Below, one piece after another: positions 45,598-57,218 of a stretch of 64,000 nt of DNA (position 1 is its first letter; each line of letters begins with the position of its first letter). A program made the translations under genes and the position numbers. Below the pieces are notes generated by a model. The model had not been told where the DNA came from and ran no database searches. It saw only the letters and a program-made list of their open reading frames with translations. Source of the stretch: Trileptium ribeirensis (Eukaryota; Nematoda; Enoplea; Enoplida; Thoracostomopsidae); NCBI GenBank assembly GCA_030248225.1, contig JASANE010028178.1:62001-126000 (forward strand), read 5' to 3'.

Positions 45598-46916
45598 TCA
45601 ATACTCTACTGATGATTGGTCACTATCGACATCTGGAACCTCGTCCGGAAGGACTAAGTTCTTAGCGGTTGATACCAGGGCTACTCTTTGTGGACGTCGT
45701 TGGACTCTAGTGCCCACGTCCTTGGTGGTGGGAACAACCGAGTCGGCGACCGCGTTCAGCTCCAAAGGAAACAATAACCAGAGCGGTCGATTCAACACTT
45801 TTTATTCAGCAGCTCGAGCATTGCCGTCCTACATCTACCATCAACCCCTGTTTTCAGAGCAATAATCTTGGCGAGTTTCCATGTGTTTTGTGGTAGTTGA
45901 TCCTTAATCAAGACGACTGCCCGGTGGTGTTTCGCTGATGGGAGGATTTCGACTGACAACGGAGTCCCAACAGATATTGTTTCCTTCAGATCCCCCAAAA
46001 TCCATCAAGAAATCTCTGAAGCAGCTTCCATCCCAGCACAAACTCGTCAGGAGTCGATATCTTCACAATATACTCTCCGCCATTGTCATCAAAACGAGGA
46101 ATCCCGACCTTTGGACCCCCCCAAAAATCTGACGGTGTCGGGACAGACAAATCTGAATCAGGATAAACGAGTGGACAAGTGTTAACAATGGCAGCAACTT
46201 CGATAATGCTTGTTTGCAACTCGATCAAGGACACACATTTTGCATCAAACTATTTTTTCAATGCCGATTTTACAATGCCGACCATCCTTTCATAGAATCA
46301 CTCCATCGACGGGGAGAGTACTGTGATGAATTTCCAGCGGATACACTGCGTCGCGGCGAAATCCTGGACGGCTTCATCTACAATGAATGACGTCTGTAGC
46401 GATAAAGTGCTTCGCGGTGTCGGAAATAATTTATTTATGGCTTGCCAAATAACGCCACAAAACGACGTAGAGATAACACAAATTTCTGCGCAGTCAGCTG
46501 ATCAGCGACTTTCAGGTGGACTGCCGTGTGACGGCACACGTGAACAAACATACCGAAACTTTGGACGGGGGAAATTGGCCTTTTCGTTAAATGAGCAGTG
46601 GTCCAAGGTCATGTACTCCGACGCAGCTAACCGGCTGGCAACTGTCGACCCGAAAACCGGGCAATGGAGGCATGGGTTGCTCCATGCAGCATCTTCCATC
46701 AAAAATGCGACACGTCAAACAGGATTTCACGACACTTCGAACTTGCGATCGGCCTGATGGCACCCAATATTTATATCGAACTTGTGACAACATGTGAGAT
46801 GTCCCCGCATGACTCAGCTGTCGATGAACATCGCCCCTCACCAACCTAGTGAATTGATGGTTTTTCGGCAGAACTTTTGGGTACTTCGCATCATATCTGA
46901 TGTCGGCATATTGCAA
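45598..46916 (-). pseudogene. BEL/Pao integrase and pol C-terminus
   Basis: In pieces over several frames: the zinc-binding part with H…H…C…C (VHRQLSHAGTSHML, then YKYWVPSGR and SCLTCRIF) at 46916-46650, a poorly readable catalytic core at 46600-46240, the ELQTSIIEVAAIVNTCPLVY block at 46222-46163, a block reading HHRAVVLIKDQLPQNTWKLA (45932-45873) and LNRPLWLLFPLEL at 45795-45750, the usual end of BEL/Pao pol. Many frameshifts and stops. Confidence 0.8.
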
Positions 46917-46925
46917 ACGTGTTCC

Positions 46926-47851
46926 TCACCGAATAAACCCATCTGCGTCGACGAAAACCTGCAAATCCTTGTATTTGGGCGGCCATCTCGAATTGCCAGT
47001 ACAATTAAGGATGTCTGCAAAGTTCGATTCTTGGACATGACGTTCCCAAAATGTCTGGGAAGCCGACAACTCGTCAACAGTTAGCGGGCCCGATCCTCTT
47101 TTCGTCCGACAATTGTCGACAAAGCGTGGAATCCACCACGTTATTCGAAGCATTCTGGTCAAGAGAGAGAATCGATCAAGCTGGAAAATCTCCGACAACG
47201 AGACGGGTTCTTTGGCTGCTAGGGCATCTTCCAGCATCATCAAATAACCGTGGTGCAACAAATAAGCAGATCCGTCGATGTTTTCTGTCCACCATGTCTC
47301 AGCAAGAAGCCACTGCGGGCCATTCCACCAAAGGCTATTGTTGGTTATATCGGCAACACTACAACCTCGATATGACAAATCCACAAGATTACACTGCGTA
47401 GGGACGTATCGGAACTTGAGACCATCGTGGAAGCGGATCTCCTCAATCCGATTCCAAACAAATGGAATCGACAATGTTTCCTTTTGAAGTCAACGTAACA
47501 CGCATTGTGAGTCCGACCACGCCACTTTTTGATCGATGGGAAGCTCAAGTTGCTCCGATACAAACTGCACCAACCTAGCCCCGATCAACATTGCCATCAA
47601 CTCCAACTGTGGGATCGACATGGATTTGACGGGTGCAACTCGCGATTCAGCGAAAACTAGATCAACCGTGACATTTTCCCCACGGATGTCGAAGATACAC
47701 CGACGCCGCATACGCTTTCGTAGAGGCGTTGCAAAACACGTGTAGCTGATGCACCAATGCACCAGCACCAACACTTCCCGATGGTCGACCAATGTGACGA
47801 CAAACTCCATGAGCAGGAATTGCCTGCAGATTTGCTGAATATTCTTTCCAC
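46926..47851 (-). pseudogene. BEL/Pao RNase H and connection region
   Basis: 47810-47490 holds LVFAESRVAPVKSMSIPQLE and LMAMLIGARL, then KVAWSDSQCVL, the RNase H core of BEL/Pao elements; 47474-46926 holds RFRYVPTQ-like text (KFRYVPTQCNLVD) and LWWNGPQWLL, hallmarks of the link between RNase H and integrase in this superfamily. A frameshift separates the two near 47480. Confidence 0.85.
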
Positions 47852-48036
47852 AAAGCGATAATGTCCTCCGGCGGTTTATCGTCCCATCCGTGTTTTCCGA
47901 GCCACTATCGTTGGATCAACATCTTCCCGACAGCAGTTTTTGGGGAGAAATATCCGCATGGATCAAATACAGACACCAAGCATTTGAGCATTACTCGCTT
48001 GGTGGTGACTGAGTCAACATCTGCGGAAAATGACGA

Positions 48037-48903
48037 TCATGACAACATATCTCGATCTGTGTCCCAGGCGAGTCTCAAGATTTTGGTTGCCGTGGATTCT
48101 GACTGGAATATATCGCGGGTTTTCCGACAATTGGTGAACCACTCCCGTAGGTTCATGGAAGCATCTCGGAATAGTTGCTTCGCTTCTTTATAGAACGACA
48201 CTGCTGCTTCATAGGTGGAAACACCGGTGACAACATTATCTACATAAATGTTGCCGCGAATCTGATTAGCAACAACTGAGGTGCTATGCTGAATGTGATG
48301 TTGAACTACCCCCGCCAACAAGAATGGGCTGGCAACTGCGCCGAAGAAAACGCGAGCAAACCGATACTCAACGACATTATCGCCCTTTGCTGATCGCCAT
48401 GCAGTTTTTATCCACAAAAATCTAGCGACATCCCGTGAATCCGCATTGAGGCCGACCTGTAGAAAGGCCTTCTCAATATCGCTGACCAAAGCAATGAAGG
48501 GCATTCGAAATCGCATGATCAATCCGCATAAATCGGCCAAAATCACTGGCAAACGATGCATGCAGTCGTTCAAACTGGGGTTGTGTTTGCTAGCCTTAGC
48601 GGAGGCGTCGTGGACGATCCGCATCTTTGTAGTAGTTTTGCCCGGAGTGACGACAACATGGTGCGGAATGAAATGTACTGGATATGGAGAGCCGCGTTCT
48701 GTTTCCCGTTCAACGATTCCTTTCGACTCCTGGTCCACCAATATCTTGTTGTAAGCATCGAACAATGACATATCAGACGTGAGCTTCTTCAAATTGGAAG
48801 CCATTCTAATGGAAGCAATGGTGCGGTTATCAGACAGCTTCGGTGCATCAGATTTGATCGGCCATGACACCGAATAACGGTCATTAACTCGCTTCCGTTC
48901 CAA
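48037..48903 (-). pseudogene. BEL/Pao reverse transcriptase
   Basis: 289 codons of one frame. RT motifs in order: FIPHHVVVTPGKTTTKMRIV, DASAK, SLNDCMHRLP, FIALVSDIEKAFLQV (first catalytic Asp), RFLWIK, FGAVASPFLL and NIYVDNVVTG (the YVDN variant common in BEL elements). The frame stops after LREWFTN…, before the thumb is complete. The domain is well preserved compared with the rest of this element. Confidence 0.93.
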
Positions 48904-48904
48904 G

Positions 48905-49440
48905 ACTTTCCCCTGGCAACCAACGACGACTCTTGCTTGAAATTCTCAAGATTCGGACCGAATTTCAAACAGCAAAGACGGCGGTGGTGGCCCTTTTTCG
49001 TGCAATAAAAGCACGGGATTGACTTCGGACAAACCTTGACGAGATGACTACTATTGAGGCAAATGTCGACCGACTAGTCGGCTACGGCGAGAGGTGACCT
49101 CTGGACGTGCAGTGCACTGATCGCTGAAATGACACTCAGCGCAATACGAACATCGCGGGCCTTTGCCCTTGGTATCGGCGCTGTTCGTCGAATTTCCTAG
49201 CCAACCTTTATGATGCCGACCATGGAATGACGAGCGGTTACCTTGGTTGTGCTGCTGATCACGGCCCGACGAGTCACTATTGGTTTTGGGACCAAAGGTA
49301 CGCTGGTTAAAATCCCTAGCCCTTATCTCTTCCTTTAACAGATCGCGAAGACGGCTAAGTGTCCACGTGGCCGAGCCATTTTTGCGATAGACCTCCATCT
49401 TCACGTATGTGGGCAACCTGGATAAAATACTTACTCTCAC
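48905..49440 (-). pseudogene. BEL/Pao Gag C-terminus with zinc knuckles
   Basis: The frame 49440-49051 includes LRDLLKEEIRARDF, then a basic Gln/Asn-rich stretch, then CSYCAECHFSDQC, a CX2CX3HX4C knuckle of the BEL kind. A second knuckle-like CFYCTKKGHHRRLC is found about 49010-48960 in another frame. The head of Gag is missing: a stop lies directly upstream at about 49442, and the sequence above it is not recognisable. No protease was found between Gag and RT. Confidence 0.75.
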
Positions 49441-52405
49441 TTATTTCAGTTCAGGCTCCAGCGCGAGAGGTCCTCCAAGTCAGAATATTTAAGCAGTAAT
49501 TTTAGGTGAGTATTTTGAACCATTGTATCCAGAAAAAGAGTTCAATGTTTTTCAGATAGAAAATTGAGAAAGGAGCGATCTTTCGCCGGTGGGTATAGTC
49601 GAAAATAACTGTCACGGAGTGTTAAAATATAAAAAGTTTTGAGATTCGGCGCGACAAACAAAAGAAGATGATTGTATCTTTTTGTTGTTGAAAAATTTGA
49701 GAGTTTGTAGCAGTTATTTATTATGCTACTAAGGCGAAAATTTTAATTAATTATTTTATAATGAGGTCCGTACACTTCCTAAGTGGGTCAATTGTGGCCA
49801 AATTCGGTCTGGATGATCTACAGCGTGCTCTGTGGCAATCGGCGTCAAAATCCATATGCCGAAACTGTCGCATTTTAATACGATTTATACAGTTTATACA
49901 TTTTTATACTGTGGATTTTTCAAATTCATAAACAAGACTATTTAAAATTTTTAAACGTAATACACATGCATACAGTGAGGCATGGTCACTACAAACAAAA
50001 ATGTTGCTAATACGCATGAGTAATAGTGAAACAATACGCGATAAACATACAGACACATTTTACACGTAGTAAACATGTTATAGGTAATGCACAAAGGTTT
50101 TTATACATACAATACATACAGTAATAATCGGCGTGTAGCTTTAGTTAGAATTTCCACAAGCATGTTCACAGCATAGTTCCTGTGAAATAAGAGCATTGTA
50201 TGCAAAACCCATAAAAGTGGATAAATCAATTCGTTAGGGTAGTCTGAGAGGAATTTGCTTCGTTACAGTAGCACGAGATAGTGGCAGTGCCAAGATTGGG
50301 TCGACGAGTAAAACGAAATCAACTACGAATTTTCCTCGTGATAATCCACCAAGTATTGTAAACGAACTCAGTGCAGACGCAGATGGCATTGATGCTCTCT
50401 GGCCGAAATGGCAACGCCCAGGCTTACGGCACCAAATAATGTTATTTTACGTTCATTTTTCTAGGCGTAGATTAAACCCGACAGATTTAAGTGAATAACT
50501 TGTTTCAAAACAGCAGCTACCTCCCGCACTTTGGTACATCATGGGAAAAACACAATTCCGTTAATTAAATATTGCTATAAACTATTACGTTGGATAAAAT
50601 ATACCGATATGAAAATTTCAGCCCATGTCAACTTTAGGCGGAAAGTATAATGCATGTCATGCCGTTCTCGATATACTAAGCCTAAGCCTCAGTTTTAGCC
50701 TAAGCTAGGGTCCCATTATGAGCTATGTACTAAGCCTAAGTCGGGGGGGCTGCTGCCACCGAACCCCCGCTCTAAGGTGTTCCTTTTTCTAACGTTATAC
50801 CGTCCGGCCCCTAAAGTTGTCATGGGCGAAAATTTTTATGTTTCTATGACGAGAGATACCTTTAGAAATTCCTTTCAGCTTCATACATGGGCATCATAGC
50901 CGAACTTTTCTCCAAAATTAATGCTTCCTCGACTCGTTAGTGCTCAGGTGCGACTAAAATAGACATAGTGTGCATGATATTTGGACAATCAACTTTACAT
51001 GTATCACCTGAGTCAAATTCACTGGATTGCATCTGAAATTTCAAACAAATTTTAGGTGCAATTCTGTGAGGCTGCAACTGGAGTTGCAACCGGTTTGCTG
51101 GTGATTTTCGTACAGTTAGAGAGTTGGAGTGAAGAACAAGTTTGATGTACTGTTGTTCGGACCAAGGGGTGGCCAGTTTAGATCTGACAAAATGACCAGA
51201 ATCCAAAGTTATAAAAATGTTCGCTATTACAAAACTTGGCAAGTAAGAGAAACACATAAAAAATTTGTTTATGTTTTCTTGGTTCGTGCGTAATAATCAA
51301 TTGTCTATAGAACCCATAGAAATTGGGCAATTATCATAAACCAAGCTAAATTATTAGATTAAAACTAAGATCATTTTTAAGTTGAAAAAACAAGCACGTG
51401 TATTGGCTACTCATTGTACCAACCGAGGTCAGACCATATGTTTCAACTTTCATCCAAATCATTTGACCCTGGGTATGTGCAAACTAGTCTACATTCACAA
51501 AGGTAACTAATACTTTTATTAGTAAGGATGAGGCATAAAATGAACAAATTCCGTAGTTGCAGAAATTCACAAACGCTCACGTATTGCGACAAAAATTCAC
51601 AGCTCGAGTCACGTGCACTCAAAATTGAAAAGTTGGCTTTATAATTGTAGGTTGAGTCTATGATCTCATATTCTGCTTTAGTCGATGCAAGAACACGGGA
51701 AGAATTGTGCGAATTGAATCAAAATTGTGTAATTGACGCGTCAATATTCAGGTCTGAATTTTAGATTTCTTTGAGAGAAGGGTAGGGAAGGCGAGTCGAC
51801 CTTATTACCTATACATAGGGTTAAAAGCTTTGCTCCCACTAAATTACCTAGTAATCATACGATAAACTACACACGTTGCGCCACATAAAGGCCGAACATC
51901 CTGGCAAAGCCCGTGTGCAAACTGCTAGGCTAATCGCTTTATTGGGAGACATGGACAGTCGAAGAAGACATGGTCGTATGGGCACCGATCTCAGGAAAGC
52001 GATGGCGCAGTTAAGCAATCAGTCTTAACCAGTGAGAAGGATTTTTCATCCAACTCAAAAATTTCGACCCCTAGTTCAAGCAAAGCGAAGTGGAGGCCAC
52101 ACAGCTAATGTGATTTTCGGTTAATACTCACAGATGGGCATTGGTTGCCCTTTTTTCAATACCGAACTATTATGACGCCGTTAGCGACATTCCCGAACGA
52201 CAAAGTTATGCAATCAATCCGACCGGTCACCAATGATCCATCGTTACTGTTCATCCCATTTTGAACCGGCTGACGGTTTGTGGGACTGGCGACAAGAAAA
52301 TACATCTAAAATTAAAGCAAATATTAATTATATAAGCTGTTGTTCACAACGCGTCGACGCACAATGCATCTTGGTTATTGTTCAATATCGTTCGACAATG
52401 GCTGT
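49441..52405. other. unassigned stretch between two BEL/Pao relics
   Basis: About 3 kb, mostly AT-rich. I found no gene, no LTR matching the BEL remains and no structured RNA. Open frames are short (the longest, 50937-51257 minus, shows no domain). Confidence 0.4.
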
Positions 52406-54017
52406 TTATTGGACGTCGGCTGCACAGTTTTTGATCCCCTCGCGCATTGTTGACGCAAGACTCTTTGAACGTCGCAATGGTGTCGTTTCTGCTGCATTCG
52501 CAGGATTGGTGTCATTAGCAATCTGTTGATGCTCGACGGTCTCGGCTTCAAGCGGATATAACATCGACGCTGCTCGCCGAATGGTTTTGCCACCTGACAA
52601 AGTTGCGACCGAAGTCTGACAAGCGCTATCGCTACTGTTAATCAGGAAGGTGATCAGACTAATTCGCCAACGACATGGGGGCAAATTGGCATTTTTACTA
52701 CAACGACAGCTCCTATTCTAGACAACTCCGAGTCGCAACTCCTATTTTTGAAGTTTACGCGCTGTCTTCGTAGACTGAGGATGTATTCAGGAACGTCTTC
52801 CGAAATGAATCGACAACCGCCTGTAGACGACGCCAACCGAGAATAAGGTTGTCGTTTTCGTTGGTCGCTGAACGAATTCACCAACCTCAAATTCGAAGAA
52901 TGGCACCCAAGCCGGGGATCTCCTATAAAATGAGATGGTGCAATGACTGGAGAGTCACGCGACGTTTCGTTGCTGACCAGGGGACGACTATTAACAATCG
53001 AAGCGACTTCCGTAACCACAGTTTGTAACTCAGTCATAGTTACGCGACGCCGATCGAGGGACGACTTCAACGACTTCTTAACGACGCCGACCATGCGTTC
53101 GTAAAAGCGGCTCATCCACGGCGCCAGTTCAGTGATGAAGTTCCATTGAATGCTGTTAGTTGTAGCAGTCTTGCACGTCATCATTCATTTGCGCCTCTCG
53201 CCAAAGTTTCGACAATAATTTATCTGCTGCCCTAAAGATTTTGGCATTGTTGCCGATCACAACATCGGGTTCACCATGAGTTGCGATGAAGCGACGAAAT
53301 CCCATCAGTAAATCAACCGTTGACAGCAACTCAACCACTTCAAGATGGACTGCTCGAATGACTGAACAGGAAAACAGGCAGATCAAGACATTCGGCGACT
53401 GTCCCAAGTGGTCTGTTTTCAAAAATAACGGACTAAGATAGTCGATAATGAGACAGCTGAACGGACGTCGACGACTGATCCGGAACGACGGTAGCGTTGG
53501 CAGATCAGGATATCGATAAGGTCCACCGTACATGATCTTGCAGTGAGGCATCGACCCAGCACTTTTTTCACTTGTGACCTTCTGTGAATGACCCAATATT
53601 TGTTTCGCAACTGTGCAAGTGTGTGAGCAACGCCAGTATGGTGCAAACGACGATGGCAATCTTCTATGACCTATCGACCGAATGCCGTGTTCTTCCGCAA
53701 TAATGTGGGATGAATAGTGTCAGGTGTGGCATCCGCATTTTTAAGTCGCCCACAGCATAAGATGACTCCTCTGTCATCAACGAACAAAACCAGCTGGATG
53801 GCTATACCACCATGCCTGTTGCTCCAAACGCTGTCAGCAACGCCAGAAAATGGTGTTTCTGTACAAGGTGTTCCGACCACAGAAGTGCGTCATCAATTTC
53901 TGACGCCGTTAGACAACCTGATCGTTGGTCGGCCTTACTACAATTGTGCACAAACCGGCGTATCCACGCAGTCACGCTAAGAAGTCGGCAAAGCATCGAA
54001 TGTCGTTCCACAGGCAC
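52406..54017 (-). pseudogene. second BEL/Pao integrase fragment
   Basis: Order on the minus strand: WIRRFVHNCSKADQRSG and LTASEIDDALLWSEHLVQ (connection region, 53982-53868), then CCGRLKNADATPDTIHPTLL and, in another frame, a zinc-binding part including YWVIHRRSQVKK, then the catalytic core at 53545-53190 (LIIDYLSPLF, AVHLEVVELLSTVDLLMGF, VVIGNNAKIF: Asp of the second motif replaced by Asn), FYERMVGVVKKSL (third motif) and LQTVVTEVASIVNSRPL, ending in DPRLG. Several frameshifts. RT is missing. It is a distinct copy from the one at 45.6-49.4 kb and has no NADAR-SGNH ORF after it. Confidence 0.85.
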
Positions 54018-54639
54018 AATGTTTCCACCGCCGGTTCCGCTTGCACTGCGGTGAGCACGACAATGCTCGGTTTAGACTCCGACGCTTCCATTGGCATTGT
54101 GATGGGGTTATAAGGCCATTAGGACTTTAACTTCGCAAACAGATGCTTTGGCAAACAGATGGGATCATGCATAAATGGCCGGACTATTATCTGCATATTT
54201 TCGGGACGAAACAGCGCATACGTGTGAGCCCCTTTTGCATGGGATACAGAAAACCTATAGTATGGTGCGACAATCACTCAAAGAGTGTTTCATCGCTATG
54301 GAAACCGCTAACCAAGATAGTATCCAGTTACGAACTAGAAGTCGGGGCCAGACGAACACGTTGTAATTAATGCTAGAGATGTCGAACGCTTAATGTTGGA
54401 GCACATCAGGTTTAACGCATTGTCGTAACGACGTTCGTCAAGTGTCAATACAGCAACGTGATATGGAACAAGTGGATGAATGAACGGCTGAAGTATCACC
54501 ACTAGGGGAACAAAATGAGAGGTTATCTAACTGAATGGAAAATGACGCAGCGCCTAAGGTTTCACACTCAGCCATGATGTGCCATTTCCAAAATTTCTAA
54601 TGTATGTAATGCAGGTTTCACAGAATAATGAGTGCAAAA
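54018..54639. other. unassigned
   Basis: Nothing recognised. It borders the BEL fragment and may be decayed RNase H or connection sequence, but no motif is readable. Confidence 0.3.
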
Positions 54640-55092
54640 AGTGGGCACTTTAGTCTTTAACAGCCGTTTGCAAGAAACTAAAATCTCTAATGGACGGTTA
54701 TATGATATTTTAGTTTCTTGAAAACATCTGCTAGAGATTTTTGTCTTTAATGACTGCTTGTTTGATATTTAAATCTCTAACAGATAGCTATTAAAGACTT
54801 TTGTATTTTATAACCGGCTGTAAGAGATAAAAGTTTCTAACAGCTAACCATTAGAGACTGAAATCTCTTACAGCTAGCCGTAACAGATTATTATCTTCAA
54901 TGGATAGCTGTTAGAAAATTTTGTCTCTTACAGCCCATTATAAAATACAAAAGTCTCTAATAGCTATCCATCAGGATTTCAAATATTCAACGGTTGGCTG
55001 TAAGAGATTTTGTATGTTCCAGATGGCTGTAAGAGACAAAAATTTCTAACAGCTAGCCGCTAGAGACAAAAATGTGTTACAGCAAGCTCATT
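54640..55092. repeat. degenerate palindromic minisatellite
   Basis: About 13 units of roughly 33-34 bp, each built of TCTCTAACAGCTAGCCnTTAGAGA (self-complementary arms TCTCTAA/TTAGAGA) joined by AAAAT-rich linkers. Units alternate in orientation because of the dyad symmetry. Copies vary strongly. Confidence 0.75.
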
Positions 55093-55095
55093 ATT

Positions 55096-55492
55096 GATAT
55101 TGGCGACCTCTATAGATTTGATATTGGTGCCCCCTCCAGTTTGGTATTGGTGTCCCTCTCCAGTTTGGTATTGGTGCTCCATCCAATTTGATAGTGGTGC
55201 CTCTTCCAGTTTGATATTGGTGTTCCCTCCAGTTTGATATTGGTGCCCCCTCCAGTTTGATAGTGATACTGTCCTCCAGTTTGATATTGGTGTCCCTCTC
55301 CAGTGTGATATTGGCATCCCTTCCAGTTTGGTATTGATGTCCCCCTCCAGTTTGATATTGGTGCCCCATCCAGTATGATAGTGGCGGCCCCCTCCATTTT
55401 GATATGGGCGCCCCCTCCAGTTTCATATTGGTGCCCCCTCCAGTTTCATATTGGTGCCCCCTCCAGATTGATATTGGTGCCTCCCTCCGGTT
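55096..55492. repeat. 24-bp minisatellite, about 16 copies
   Basis: Unit CCAGTTTGATATTGGTGCCC plus CCTC, with changes. 24 bp being a multiple of three, the minus strand shows open frames with an 8-residue period (…GAPISNWR…), which I take as by-product of the repeat and not as a protein. Confidence 0.9.
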
Positions 55493-57218
55493 TGTTCTGT
55501 ACCTACTCGCATTTATCGCTCCATGTTGACGTATGTGGACCAAAATTGTGTATTCAATATATACATACGTGATTTGGGTCCACATTTCGACATCTCCACA
55601 CATAAAAATTTCGCCGGTTTTTTTAATTTAGTCATGCATTCTGCGTTTGAATGTTACCACACTTTTTTATATAGTTCCAAATTGGAGCATGTCATCTTTA
55701 TAAAGTTTGAAAAAGTCGAGTCGTGTTGACTGCTGGTTTTGTCGGGCCAACAAAAATAAGCCCGCTTTATTTTATATGTGTAAAAATCGTCGTTGCGTTG
55801 CTATTAGTGTATAGGTTTTATGTGGTTTTGACAAGGTTCAAGAAATAATTTTTTATAAAATCTGCTATATTGATCGATCCAATTGGCGTCTTGGGTTTGG
55901 CAGTCGTCCAGAACAATTATAATGTTTTCCACTATGAAACTTGCGTAACTTGTGTCGCATTAAATGTGCGCGCAATTTGTTGCACGTAGGCTACGCTAAT
56001 TTGTTCTATTTTCTTATGCCGTGAGTAACACCGCATTCTAGTCATATTATTCTTCTGAAACAAGCTTCAATATTTCCTTTCTGAATAGATGTGCTATATA
56101 TGAGACGAGCTGTTACACTATTTCGAAATTTTAAAAACAGTTACTAATGCAATTCTCGGGTGCGTTGCTGTGTTTTCAATAATTAAAATTCATGTTTTAT
56201 GCATACGTGACTATAAGGACATTTATTCTCAAAGTTAATTTAAAGCATGATCAACATTTTCAAACATAACACATAATAAACCTGTGATGACAGCGGTTAC
56301 ATAATCGAAGCTCTGCGGTCTACAATCACCCGTGTGTACACACTGCCTGTGCATTTTCTGAAGCCCGTGGGTACCCGCATCCGCGAAAAGTCCCCCTCTG
56401 CTATGAATATTAGTTTGAACAATTTCAAGCTGATCATGCACCATAGCTATATAAATTGAGCCAATAACTACTATAACCATACGCCCTGTGTTCTGTTAAT
56501 GCAAGCTTAACCTGAAAAATTTCCAAGTGACGAATATTTATCCTACCTACATTTTATAGGGCCATGTGTTAAGTTGATTTCTTTCTCTGGTCATGGGCGG
56601 AGATTGGTACATATTCATTGTACATATGCAAACAACGTCTGCACAACAATTGGGAAAACTACAACACGGTCACCGCATAATGCTACGCAGAGCAATGGCG
56701 AGACACTTGTTTGCATTTCACGATGGTTTAGCAACGTAACTATGTATCGCTCTTAAAATTTTTGCTCCTAATTGAGTGCGGCCTACACATATTTTGTTAG
56801 TCAGTCTTCGAGTATAAAACACAGTTTCGTCGTTAATTGACCGCTACAACTGTCCAAACAAAATAAGCAGAAAACATACAGTTTCGCTGAGCTTCCTATA
56901 TAATATTGTCCAATCTATATTCATTATAATACGTAGTGTGATGTGTGGTATACGTGCATGCAATGAATTTAAGATATTTATTATATATAGTCTAAGTTAA
57001 AATTTGAAACCTCAACATTCCAACTCTAACGCAATTTTCGTCTCGAAATAAATTGTACCCATAAACGAAACCGCATACACAAATTATAAAATCATATTTA
57101 AATATAATTACATACATTAATCAAATCGCATTCCACAATGGAAAAAAATATAATATAAAGCTATATAACGCACACAACAGCCACAACCACCCCCACGCAC
57201 ACCACCCCCCCCCCCCTT
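55493..57218. other. AT-rich single-copy-looking DNA
   Basis: No gene recognised with confidence. On the minus strand 56480-56235 is open for 81 codons with a hydrophobic start and a second hydrophobic segment, but nothing supports expression. Immediately before the lectin array, 57175-57218 is a C-rich simple sequence ending in a run of C. Confidence 0.35.

Noticed and set aside
55091..55603. Minus-strand frames with an eight-residue repeat (…ISNWRG…)
   Set aside because: By-product of a 24-bp minisatellite; all frames of the strand are repetitive.
56235..56480. 81-codon minus-strand frame with two hydrophobic segments as a small membrane protein
   Set aside because: Nothing beyond the open frame supports it; flanks lack clear splice sites or homology.
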